From Ignavibacteriales bacterium (GTDB lineage: Bacteria; Bacteroidota; Ignavibacteria; Ignavibacteriales; Ignavibacteriaceae): a DNA stretch of 5,693 nucleotides. Positions within the stretch are counted from its first letter, which is position 1, and every line of letters starts with the position of its first letter. Shown here piece after piece: positions 1 through 5,693 of the stretch. The stretch is taken from positions 1 through 5,693 of the forward strand of contig PLNZ01000356.1 of assembly GCA_003142915.1 (NCBI GenBank), read 5' to 3'. Under the pieces are notes generated by a model. That model saw nothing but the letters and a program-made list of their open reading frames with translations, was not told the origin of the DNA and searched no databases. The translations under genes and the position numbers were made by a program.

Positions 1-1222
1 CGCCTTTTTCAAACTTAGCGCCGCTGCCGCTGTCGAATGAAGAGTAGCGTTCTTTTCTTAACTCTATGTAATTTGATTCGGTCAAAATTCTTTCCGCAAT
101 TATTAATGCCCGTGCAAATACATCCATAGCAGTAATATGCGCAATGAATAAATCTTCAATATCGGTTGAATTACGCCTTACTTTTGCATCAAAGTTTACA
201 CCGCCTCTTCCGAATCCGCCTGCCTGGGAAATTACAAGCATTGCTTCCACCGATTCATAAAGATTAACCGGGAACTGGTCTGTATCCCATCCGTTCTGAT
301 AATCGCCCCGGTTGGCATCAATACTGCCGAATAAACCTGCATCTACGGCACATTGTATCTCATGCTGGAATGTATGCCCTGCAAGTGTTGCGTGGTTAAC
401 TTCAATGTTTAATTTAAAATCTTTATCAAGTCCGTAATGGCGCAAAAAACCGATTATGGTTTCTACATCGTAATCATATTGGTGTTTTGTCGGTTCCATC
501 GGCTTTGGCTCCACAAGGAAAATTCCTTTAAACCCATTCTTACGGGCGTAGTCTCTTGCAAGAGTCAGGAACATAGCCATGTGTTCTTTTTCCCGTTTCA
601 TATCCGTATTAAGCAGGGAAAAATAGCCTTCGCGTCCACCCCAGAAAACATAGCCGTCGCCGCCTAATTCTATTGTTGCATCAATAGTGCGCTTAACCTG
701 TGCGGCTGCGTAAGTGATAACATTAAAATCCGGATTTGTAGCGGCGCCGTTCATATATCGGGGGTTACTGAATAAGTTGGATGTTCCCCACAATAATTTT
801 ACACCGGATGCTTTTTGCTTTTCCTTTGCGTAATCAATCATTGCCCGGATTCTCTTATCCGATTCTGCAATGCTTTCACCTTCATCAATTAAATCAAAAT
901 CATGGAAGCAGTAAAAGGGAATACCCATTTTAGTTATGAATTCAAAAGCTGCATCCATTTTTTCTTTTGCGCGCACAATCGGATCGGAAGAGATATTCCA
1001 GGTATAATTCCTTGTCCCCGGCCCAAAAGGATCGCCTCCGGCTCCGCAGAAGCTGTGCCAGTATGCTGCCGCAAAACGGAAAAACTCTTTCATGCTCTTT
1101 CCGCCGACAATCTTATTCTCATCATACCATTTATAGGCTAATGGATTGTGGGAATCTTTTCCTTCATATTTGATTTTACCGATTCCCTTAAAGTGTTCTT
1201 TATTACCTGCTAAGTATTCCAT
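1..1222 (-). CDS. xylA: Xylose isomerase XylA, C-terminus beyond the window edge
   Basis: This gene encodes cytoplasmic D-xylose isomerase (EC 5.3.1.5), which converts D-xylose to D-xylulose using two divalent metal ions. The reading frame is open from the ATG at 1222 to the left edge, giving 407 residues. E. coli XylA has 440, so roughly the last 30-40 are missing because the window ends, not because the gene is broken. All key residues are visible: the FHDFD motif with catalytic His107 and Asp110, the VEPKPMEPTKHQYD signature from 237, and metal ligands Glu238, Glu274, His277, Asp302, Asp313, Asp315 and Asp345. These match the E. coli set with a constant offset of six. The GGDPFGPGT stretch near 62-70 resembles Bacteroides-type enzymes. 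An in-frame ATG at 1234 is followed two codons later by TGA, which fixes the start at 1222. No strong Shine-Dalgarno sequence precedes it. It is the third gene of the run, 36 bases after xylB. Confidence 0.97.
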   Translation of the reverse strand, partial: MEYLAGNKEHFKGIGKIKYEGKDSHNPLAYKWYDENKIVGGKSMKEFFRFAAAYWHSFCGAGGDPFGPGTRNYTWNISSDPIVRAKEKMDAAFEFITKMGIPFYCFHDFDLIDEGESIAESDKRIRAMIDYAKEKQKASGVKLLWGTSNLFSNPRYMNGAATNPDFNVITYAAAQVKRTIDATIELGGDGYVFWGGREGYFSLLNTDMKREKEHMAMFLTLARDYARKNGFKGIFLVEPKPMEPTKHQYDYDVETIIGFLRHYGLDKDFKLNIEVNHATLAGHTFQHEIQCAVDAGLFGSIDANRGDYQNGWDTDQFPVNLYESVEAMLVISQAGGFGRGGVNFDAKVRRNSTDIEDLFIAHITAMDVFARALIIAERILTESNYIELRKERYSSFDSGSGAKFEKG

Positions 1223-1258
1223 ATTTCAACTCATTTCTTTTAAGTTCTTTAATTTTAT

Positions 1259-2746
1259 TTATTGAATCATTGTATTATTTAATCTTAAGAGCCACAATTC
1301 ATAGGCTCTTAAATACTTCGCTCTTTCAGCATTCACCGGGTTTATTTCCCCGCTTTTGTTCAGCGATTTAAATGCGTCACTAAATAACTTATAATATCCT
1401 GCGCCGTATGCAGCTCCTCTTGCAGCCCCTTGCGAGTTGTCGGTATCATACAATTCAATTGAGGCGCCCGATACATTCGCAAGTGTCTGCGAAAAAACAG
1501 GACTCAAAAACATATTTGTTTTTCCGGCTCTGATAATTTTTATTTCCATCCCCATTTCTTTCATAATATCTATGCCGTATTTGAAGGAAAAAGCTATACC
1601 TTCCTGCGCGGCCCTGAAAATATGTGAAGCCGTGTGGCGGTTAAAATCTATCCCTATAATCCGGCAGCTTATACTTTTATTCTCCAATATCCGCTCTGCG
1701 CCGTTGCCGAAAGGAAGGACGGAAATTCCGCCCGAACCTGCTTCAACCTTGCCGGCGAGAGAATTCATTTCATTATATGACAGCCCGCTGCCGAAGTTTT
1801 TTCTTAACCAGGAATTTAAAATCCCGGTACCGTTAATGCATAGTAGAACTCCGAAGCGGTTTTGCTCGTTTGTATTGTTTACATGAACAAACGGATTTAC
1901 CCTCGATAGCGGATCGAAATTAGGCTTATCAATTACTCCGTAAACTACTCCGGAAGTTCCAGCCGTTGCAGCTATTTCACCCGTGTTCAATACATTTAAT
2001 GAAAAAGCATTATTGGGCTGATCTCCGGCGCGGTACGAAACCAAAGTACCTTCCTGCATTCCTAATTCACCGGCAGCCTTTTTAGTCAATCTGCCTTGAA
2101 TAGAAAAAGTAGGTTTTACTTCCGCCAAAAGCTCCTCATCAATATCAAAGTAAGTTAAGATATCTTTTGAAATTGACTTATCTTTAAAATTCCAGAAGAT
2201 ACCTTCGGATAAACCGGAAATAGTAGTGGTAATTTCACCGGTTAATTTCATACCGATGAAATCGCCGGGAAGCATGAACTTATAAATCTTCTTATAATTC
2301 TCCGGTTCATTTTCTCTTACCCATCTTAATTTTGATGCGGTGAAGTTACCGGGTGAGTTAAGTAGATTTTGAAGGCAATTTTGACTGCCCATTTTTTCAA
2401 ATGCTTTATTGCCTATTTCTACAGCACGGCTGTCGCACCAAATAATTGAAGGCCGGATTGTCTTTTGGTGCTTATCTACAATAACCAGCCCGTGCATCTG
2501 GTAAGAAATCCCGATACATTTAACATCATTCTTGTTAATCTTAGCGTTGTTGAAAATTTTACTTGTTAAAATTTTGATATTTTCCCACCAGCTTTCCGGG
2601 TCCTGCTCAGCCCAGCCAGGATGAGGAGAATGAATTTTCATTTCCTCCTTCGGGTAAAAATCACTTGCTGCAAGCTTACCTGATTCGATATCAATTAAAG
2701 AAGCTTTAATAGAAGAACTTCCAACATCATATCCAAGACTTAACAC
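1259..2746 (-). CDS. xylB: Xylulokinase XylB (FGGY family)
   Basis: This 495-residue cytoplasmic FGGY-family sugar kinase is predicted to phosphorylate D-xylulose with ATP to D-xylulose 5-phosphate (EC 2.7.1.17). The N-terminal phosphate-binding loop GYDVGSSS spans residues 5-12 with Asp7. HPGWAEQDPESWW follows at 42-54. The QMHG motif at 83-86 and WCDSRA at 103-108 are typical of xylulokinases. AGDQ at 240-243 supplies Asp242, the expected catalytic base (Asp233 in E. coli XylB), and GTSG at 263-266 belongs to the ATP-binding half. The usual C-terminal GGG nucleotide motif is replaced by RAGKTN at 406-411, a variation I associate with Bacteroides-like xylulokinases. The start is a GTG at 2746: the frame is closed by a stop at 2771-2773, no other start lies between, and an AAAGGA site sits 8 bases upstream. 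Length is normal for the family. Other FGGY kinases are possible alone, but adjacency to xylA makes xylulokinase much the best call. Confidence 0.95.
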   Translation of the reverse strand: MLSLGYDVGSSSIKASLIDIESGKLAASDFYPKEEMKIHSPHPGWAEQDPESWWENIKILTSKIFNNAKINKNDVKCIGISYQMHGLVIVDKHQKTIRPSIIWCDSRAVEIGNKAFEKMGSQNCLQNLLNSPGNFTASKLRWVRENEPENYKKIYKFMLPGDFIGMKLTGEITTTISGLSEGIFWNFKDKSISKDILTYFDIDEELLAEVKPTFSIQGRLTKKAAGELGMQEGTLVSYRAGDQPNNAFSLNVLNTGEIAATAGTSGVVYGVIDKPNFDPLSRVNPFVHVNNTNEQNRFGVLLCINGTGILNSWLRKNFGSGLSYNEMNSLAGKVEAGSGGISVLPFGNGAERILENKSISCRIIGIDFNRHTASHIFRAAQEGIAFSFKYGIDIMKEMGMEIKIIRAGKTNMFLSPVFSQTLANVSGASIELYDTDNSQGAARGAAYGAGYYKLFSDAFKSLNKSGEINPVNAERAKYLRAYELWLLRLNNTMIQ

Positions 2747-2754
2747 AGAACATT

Positions 2755-2760
2755 TCCTTT
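2755..2760 (-). promoter_or_regulatory. Ribosome binding site that decides the xylB GTG start
   Basis: AAAGGA reads on the minus strand with 8 bases between it and the GTG at 2746. This spacing supports GTG as the xylB start. Two out-of-frame ATGs also lie here, at 2763-2761 (overlapping the 5' side of the site) and 2753-2751 (only 1 base after it). They open reading frames of only seven and eight codons that end just inside xylB. Confidence 0.65.
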
Positions 2761-2770
2761 CATAATAGAA

Positions 2771-4396
2771 TTAATGCGCAACTCCAAATGGAGAAAAATA
2801 TAAGAAAGCGCTTATTATTATAACTACAACAATCAGAGAAAGTATAAGGTCTCTTGTATTCCAGCTTGCGCGGGATTTAGCTTTATCTTCCGCAACTGTA
2901 GTGGCGAATGTTAACCCGTTTAACTGTTCGAAGGTTGGTTTTTCAGTATATAAACTTACTGTAACTAAAATAATTATTGAAACTACAAACAAAAGAATGC
3001 AGAAGTAAAGGAAGTTAATTGTTGCAAATGTGTATAGGATTCCGCTTAAATCATGTCTTAATAATTCAAGAACAATTCTTAAGCACCCGATAATAAACCC
3101 GCCTGTCATAGCAGCCCATGCTCCTTTGCCGTTGATTCTTTTGGAGAATACTCCAAGCAAAAATACTGCGGCTATTGGTGGCGCTAAATATGATTGAACG
3201 CTTTGTAAATACTGGTAGAGCGTACCGGAAATTCCCTGCATAATAGGAATCCAGGCAACTCCCAAAATAACCACAACCGCCGTTGCAATACGCCCGACCC
3301 TTACAAGCTCCTTTTGTTCTGCATTTGGTTTTATCTTTATATATATATCCATTGTAAAAAGTGTGGAACATGCGTTATATACTGCCGCAAGGGAACTCAT
3401 TAAAGCGGCAAGCAAACCGCCTGCAATCAAACCCCGGAAACCTACCGGCAGTAATGCTTTAACTAAAGTTGGAAAAGCCTGATCGGTAACAGGAAGATAT
3501 ATTTTACCGGATTTAGCAAGCACATAAGCAATAATTCCGGGAATCATAAAAATAAAAACAGGGAAAAGTTTTAAGTATGCAGCGAAAATTGTTCCGCGCC
3601 TTGCCTGAGTTTCATCACGGGCAGCAAGGCATCTTTGAACTATATGCTGATCCGTACACCAGTACCATATACCTACAATTGGAGAAGCAAATAAAATTCC
3701 AAGCCAGGGGAAGTTAGGATCATTCAAGGGCAAAAACATATTCAGGTGGGATTTTGGTGTGGCGGCAACTAATCCCTGCCATCCGCCTACGGCATGAAGA
3801 CCTGTTATTGTTAAAACAATTGCCCCCAGTAAAAGTACTACGGCTTGCAGCGTCTCGGTGTACATAACCGCTCTCAACCCGCCTAAGACTGTATAAATTC
3901 CTGTAATAATAATTAAAATTAAAGCACCTGTCCAAAAATCAATACCCAGAAAAGAAGTAATAACAATCGCGCCGGCGTAAACTGTAACGGAAACTTTTGC
4001 AATAATGTAGCTAAGCATTTGGATTATTGAAAGCAGCCAGCGCGTTTTTGCATTGTATCTCCTCTCTAAAAATTCAGGCATTGTATACACTGCGCTGCGC
4101 ATATAAAAGGGAACAAAAACCCATCCTAAAACCAATATTATCCACGAATGAAGTTCATAGTGGCCCATCACAAGTCCGGATTTAGCGGCTGTACCTGCAA
4201 GACCCACAATATGTTCGGAACCAATATTGGATGCAAGTATTGATGCGCCGATAATAAACCATCCAACATTTCTGTTTGCCAGGAAATATTCAGAGGCGGA
4301 ATCTTTTTTCTTTTTCATTGAATAAAGTGATATACCGGCAATAACGAGGAAGTAAAACCCCACTACAATCCAGTCAATCGTTCCAAGAAAAGTCAT
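2771..4396 (-). CDS. Sodium/sugar symporter, SSS family, SGLT-like
   Basis: This 541-residue inner-membrane protein of the sodium:solute symporter family (LeuT fold) is predicted to import a monosaccharide with Na+. Hydrophobic segments suggest about 14 transmembrane helices, the first at about 8-26 and the last at about 515-535. The length is like Vibrio vSGLT (543). The family signature YTVLGGLRA lies at 168-176. Likely Na+ site residues are Ala55, Ile58, Ala331, Ser334 and Ser335. Sugar-site positions are His62, Glu81, Tyr245, Trp246, Lys276 and Gln398, corresponding to human SGLT1 His83, Glu102, Tyr290, Trp291, Lys321 and Gln457. Segments such as SNIGSEH, WYWCTDQ and SYLAPPIAAVFLLG are strikingly SGLT1-like. 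It is first in the run, ending 24 bases before xylB, so D-xylose is the favoured substrate, but glucose, galactose or several sugars cannot be excluded. A GAAAGGG ribosome binding site supports the ATG at 4396. Confidence 0.93.
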   Translation of the reverse strand: MTFLGTIDWIVVGFYFLVIAGISLYSMKKKKDSASEYFLANRNVGWFIIGASILASNIGSEHIVGLAGTAAKSGLVMGHYELHSWIILVLGWVFVPFYMRSAVYTMPEFLERRYNAKTRWLLSIIQMLSYIIAKVSVTVYAGAIVITSFLGIDFWTGALILIIITGIYTVLGGLRAVMYTETLQAVVLLLGAIVLTITGLHAVGGWQGLVAATPKSHLNMFLPLNDPNFPWLGILFASPIVGIWYWCTDQHIVQRCLAARDETQARRGTIFAAYLKLFPVFIFMIPGIIAYVLAKSGKIYLPVTDQAFPTLVKALLPVGFRGLIAGGLLAALMSSLAAVYNACSTLFTMDIYIKIKPNAEQKELVRVGRIATAVVVILGVAWIPIMQGISGTLYQYLQSVQSYLAPPIAAVFLLGVFSKRINGKGAWAAMTGGFIIGCLRIVLELLRHDLSGILYTFATINFLYFCILLFVVSIIILVTVSLYTEKPTFEQLNGLTFATTVAEDKAKSRASWNTRDLILSLIVVVIIISAFLYFSPFGVAH

Positions 4397-4402
4397 CTTT
4401 TA

Positions 4403-4409
4403 CCCTTTC
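4403..4409 (-). promoter_or_regulatory. Ribosome binding site of the symporter gene
   Basis: GAAAGGG reads on the minus strand, six bases before the ATG at 4396. It is a good Shine-Dalgarno match at suitable spacing and supports the chosen start. It is the strongest site in the window, in keeping with this being the first gene of the run. Confidence 0.65.
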
Positions 4410-4420
4410 GAAGTTTGATT

Positions 4421-4449
4421 AAAAGTTTTGGTGTACAAAATACACTTTT
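4421..4449. promoter_or_regulatory. Candidate operator: interleaved inverted repeats
   Basis: GTGTA (4431-4435) and TACAC (4441-4445) form a perfect inverted repeat around CAAAA. The same CAAAA (4436-4440) pairs with TTTTG (4426-4430) around GTGTA, and AAAAG (4421-4425) is complementary to CTTTT (4445-4449). The block lies 25-53 bases upstream of the symporter start, where a repressor could block initiation or early elongation. The symmetry is seen directly; the operator role is inferred. I cannot name the regulator family, and none is encoded in the window. A weak hairpin in the leader RNA is the alternative. Confidence 0.4.
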
Positions 4450-4617
4450 CACCCTTAAAAATGCAAGAATAATTTTATTAATTCAAATATTTTTATACGG
4501 TTAATTTACCCTTTCTTTTTCTGCCAATGAAATAAAAATATCTGAAAGAATTGCTTCATTTACTTTATTCTATTGAAATGGATTGAAAATTTAATTATTT
4601 CTGTACTCTTAATATTG

Positions 4618-4625
4618 TATTTTTG
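4618..4625 (+). promoter_or_regulatory. Candidate Bacteroidota-type -7 promoter element
   Basis: TATTTTTG matches the TAnnTTTG consensus recognised by the Bacteroidota housekeeping sigma factor at every fixed position. It would place transcription start near 4632, leaving a leader of about 30 bases before the oxidoreductase ATG. No clear TTTG -33 partner lies at the expected distance upstream. In sequence this AT-rich a chance match is quite possible, and the lineage itself is inferred. Confidence 0.35.
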
Positions 4626-4662
4626 GGGTAATAAAGAATAAAATAATAGAAAGATACTAACA

Positions 4663-5655
4663 ATGGCTGCAAGGAAAATAAAGTGGGGCATATTAGGACC
4701 GGGTTGGATTGCTCGTAAATTTTGCGCGGGATTAAAAGTTGTCGATGATGCTGAAATATTTGCTGTCGGATCACGTAATATTGATAATGCTAAAAAATTT
4801 GCTGGGGAATTTAATGCGAAAAAAGCCTACGGCAGCTATGAAGAACTTGTGAAAGATCCTGATGTTGATGTAATTTATGTTGCAACCCCGCATATTCTGC
4901 ATTTTGAACATACTTTGCTATGTCTTGATAACGGTAAGCATGTCCTTTGCGAGAAACCTTTCGCCATGAACGGAAAAGAAGTACGCGGGATGATAGCAAA
5001 GGCAAAAGAGAAGAACTTATTCCTGATGGAAGCAATGTGGTCTAAGTTCTTGCCTAATGTGATTAAAGCAAAAGGAATTATTGACTCCGGGGAAATTGGA
5101 AAAGTGAAACTGCTTACGGCATATTTTTCGGTCAAATCCGATTATCCGCTTGAGCATAGACAGTTTAATAAAGATCTAGGCGGTGGCTCTTTACTTGATA
5201 TTGGTATTTATAATGTCTTCCTTTCTTTATTCCTTTTAGGAAAACCTGAATCATTTAAAGCCATTGCAGGCATGGGGGTTACCGATGTTGATTTCTCGAT
5301 CGGTATATTATTCAAATATAAGGATGAAGCTTTATCTGTCCTATTCTCTTCATTTATTGCTGCGAGCGATGTTGTAGCTGAAGTTCATGGCGAGACAGGC
5401 AAAATTGTTTTTGAGCATCTTTGGTTCTGCCCGGGGAATATTAAGATTGTACGTCCGAATGGTGAAGTAATACCGGTACCCCTTCAGTTCAAAGGTAACG
5501 GTTATAATTATGAAGCTGAAGAAGTTGTAAAATGTATTAAAGAAGGTAAGACACAAAGTGAGATAATGAGTTGGGGCAATAGTCTTGAATTAATTGATAT
5601 GCTTGACTCCATTCGCAAAGAAGCGGGTATAATCTATCCGAAACATGATTTGTAA
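4663..5655 (+). CDS. Gfo/Idh/MocA oxidoreductase, dihydrodiol/D-xylose dehydrogenase type
   Basis: This 330-residue cytoplasmic NAD(P)-dependent oxidoreductase has an N-terminal Rossmann fold (about 5-125) with the dinucleotide loop GILGPGWIA at 9-17, then the C-terminal alpha/beta domain of the Gfo/Idh/MocA family. CEKP at 96-99 supplies Lys98, and DIGIY at 179-183 supplies Tyr183. These correspond to the catalytic lysine and tyrosine of mammalian dimeric dihydrodiol dehydrogenase (Lys97 and Tyr180). FLMEAMW at 120-126 and YGSYEELVKDPDV at 56-68 are also shared with that subfamily, which includes NADP-dependent D-xylose dehydrogenases (EC 1.1.1.179). Length is typical. The ATG start lies four codons before the first beta strand, and no good ribosome binding site is seen. 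It is divergent from the xylose genes, so an aldose substrate is plausible. The exact substrate and the direction of reaction cannot be told from sequence. Confidence 0.9.
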   Translation: MAARKIKWGILGPGWIARKFCAGLKVVDDAEIFAVGSRNIDNAKKFAGEFNAKKAYGSYEELVKDPDVDVIYVATPHILHFEHTLLCLDNGKHVLCEKPFAMNGKEVRGMIAKAKEKNLFLMEAMWSKFLPNVIKAKGIIDSGEIGKVKLLTAYFSVKSDYPLEHRQFNKDLGGGSLLDIGIYNVFLSLFLLGKPESFKAIAGMGVTDVDFSIGILFKYKDEALSVLFSSFIAASDVVAEVHGETGKIVFEHLWFCPGNIKIVRPNGEVIPVPLQFKGNGYNYEAEEVVKCIKEGKTQSEIMSWGNSLELIDMLDSIRKEAGIIYPKHDL

Positions 5656-5662
5656 AAATCAT
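5645..5662. repeat. Short inverted repeat spanning the oxidoreductase stop codon
   Basis: ATGATTT (5645-5651) and AAATCAT (5656-5662) are perfect complements around a GTAA loop, which contains the first bases of the stop region. The stem has only one G-C pair-forming position per arm and is not followed by a clear U-run, so it is at best a weak transcription terminator. It may equally be chance in AT-rich sequence. Confidence 0.3.
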
Positions 5663-5693
5663 ATCAATTATTTAATCTTTCCGGGGTCGAATT

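Larger units (their letters stand above)
4397..4662. other. Divergent intergenic regulatory region
   Basis: These 266 AT-rich bases separate the two divergent transcripts and must hold the start signals for both. I see no gene in them; the longest minus-strand candidate beginning with ATG (4559-4506) is only 17 codons and has no ribosome binding site. The region holds an interleaved inverted repeat near the symporter start, a Bacteroidota-type -7 element near the oxidoreductase start, an imperfect 16-base palindrome (4543-4558) and two ATTGAAA copies ten bases apart (4572-4578 and 4582-4588). No clear sigma-70 -35/-10 pair was found for the minus-strand genes. A TATAAA at 4497-4492 lacks a matching -35. 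Confidence 0.7.

Noticed and set aside
437..1173. Three plus-strand open frames (437-667, 902-1141, 967-1173) opposite xylA
   Set aside because: They are antisense to the intact xylose isomerase, including its metal-binding motifs, and their translations resemble no protein family.
1..1222. xylA as a truncated pseudogene, because no stop codon is present
   Set aside because: The frame is open to the window edge and every catalytic and metal-binding residue is in place; the missing end is simply outside the window.
1437..1886. A 149-codon open frame on the plus strand inside xylB
   Set aside because: It lies wholly antisense to well-conserved kinase sequence, has no recognisable domain, and is best explained as a by-product of the coding frame on the other strand.
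3066..3935. Minus-strand open frames of 101 and 71 codons inside the symporter gene
   Set aside because: They are shifted frames within conserved transmembrane segments of the symporter; no ribosome binding site or family resemblance supports them.
4506..4559. A 17-codon minus-strand ORF in the intergenic region as a possible leader peptide
   Set aside because: It has no ribosome binding site, no run of regulatory codons and no attenuator-like hairpin after it.
4811..5556. Three minus-strand open frames of 68-86 codons opposite the oxidoreductase
   Set aside because: They are antisense to conserved Gfo/Idh/MocA motifs and carry no recognisable domain.

Overview
The window reads as part of a sugar-catabolism locus from an AT-rich bacterium, most likely of the Bacteroidota/Ignavibacteriota (FCB) group. 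Three things point there: the XylA and XylB proteins have Bacteroides-like sequence character, the transporter is an SGLT-type sodium symporter rather than an ABC or proton-symport xylose system, and one intergenic region holds a match to the Bacteroidota-type -7 promoter element (TAnnTTTG). The lineage call is inferred from family resemblance by eye, not from a search.

Layout. Three genes lie on the minus strand in one tight run, read from right to left: a sodium/sugar symporter (4396-2771), xylulokinase xylB (2746-1259) and xylose isomerase xylA (1222 to beyond position 1, so its C-terminus lies outside the window). The gaps are 24 and 36 bases with no terminator-like hairpin, so a single transcript is likely. 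Across a 266-base AT-rich intergenic region, a Gfo/Idh/MocA-family oxidoreductase of the dihydrodiol/D-xylose dehydrogenase type (4663-5655) is transcribed divergently on the plus strand. The last 38 bases after it hold no gene.

How the genes work together. The symporter would bring in a monosaccharide, most simply D-xylose, with Na+. XylA would isomerise D-xylose to D-xylulose, and XylB would phosphorylate this to D-xylulose 5-phosphate for the pentose phosphate pathway. The divergent oxidoreductase may act on an aldose or related carbonyl compound. Its link to xylose rests on its subfamily and on position only.

The divergent region contains an interleaved set of short inverted repeats 30-50 bases upstream of the symporter start, which is a plausible operator. 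No regulator gene, mobile element, CRISPR array, tRNA or rRNA is visible. I see no convincing undescribed system. The points most worth a second look are the animal-SGLT1-like sugar-site residues in the symporter, the candidate operator, and the divergent oxidoreductase.
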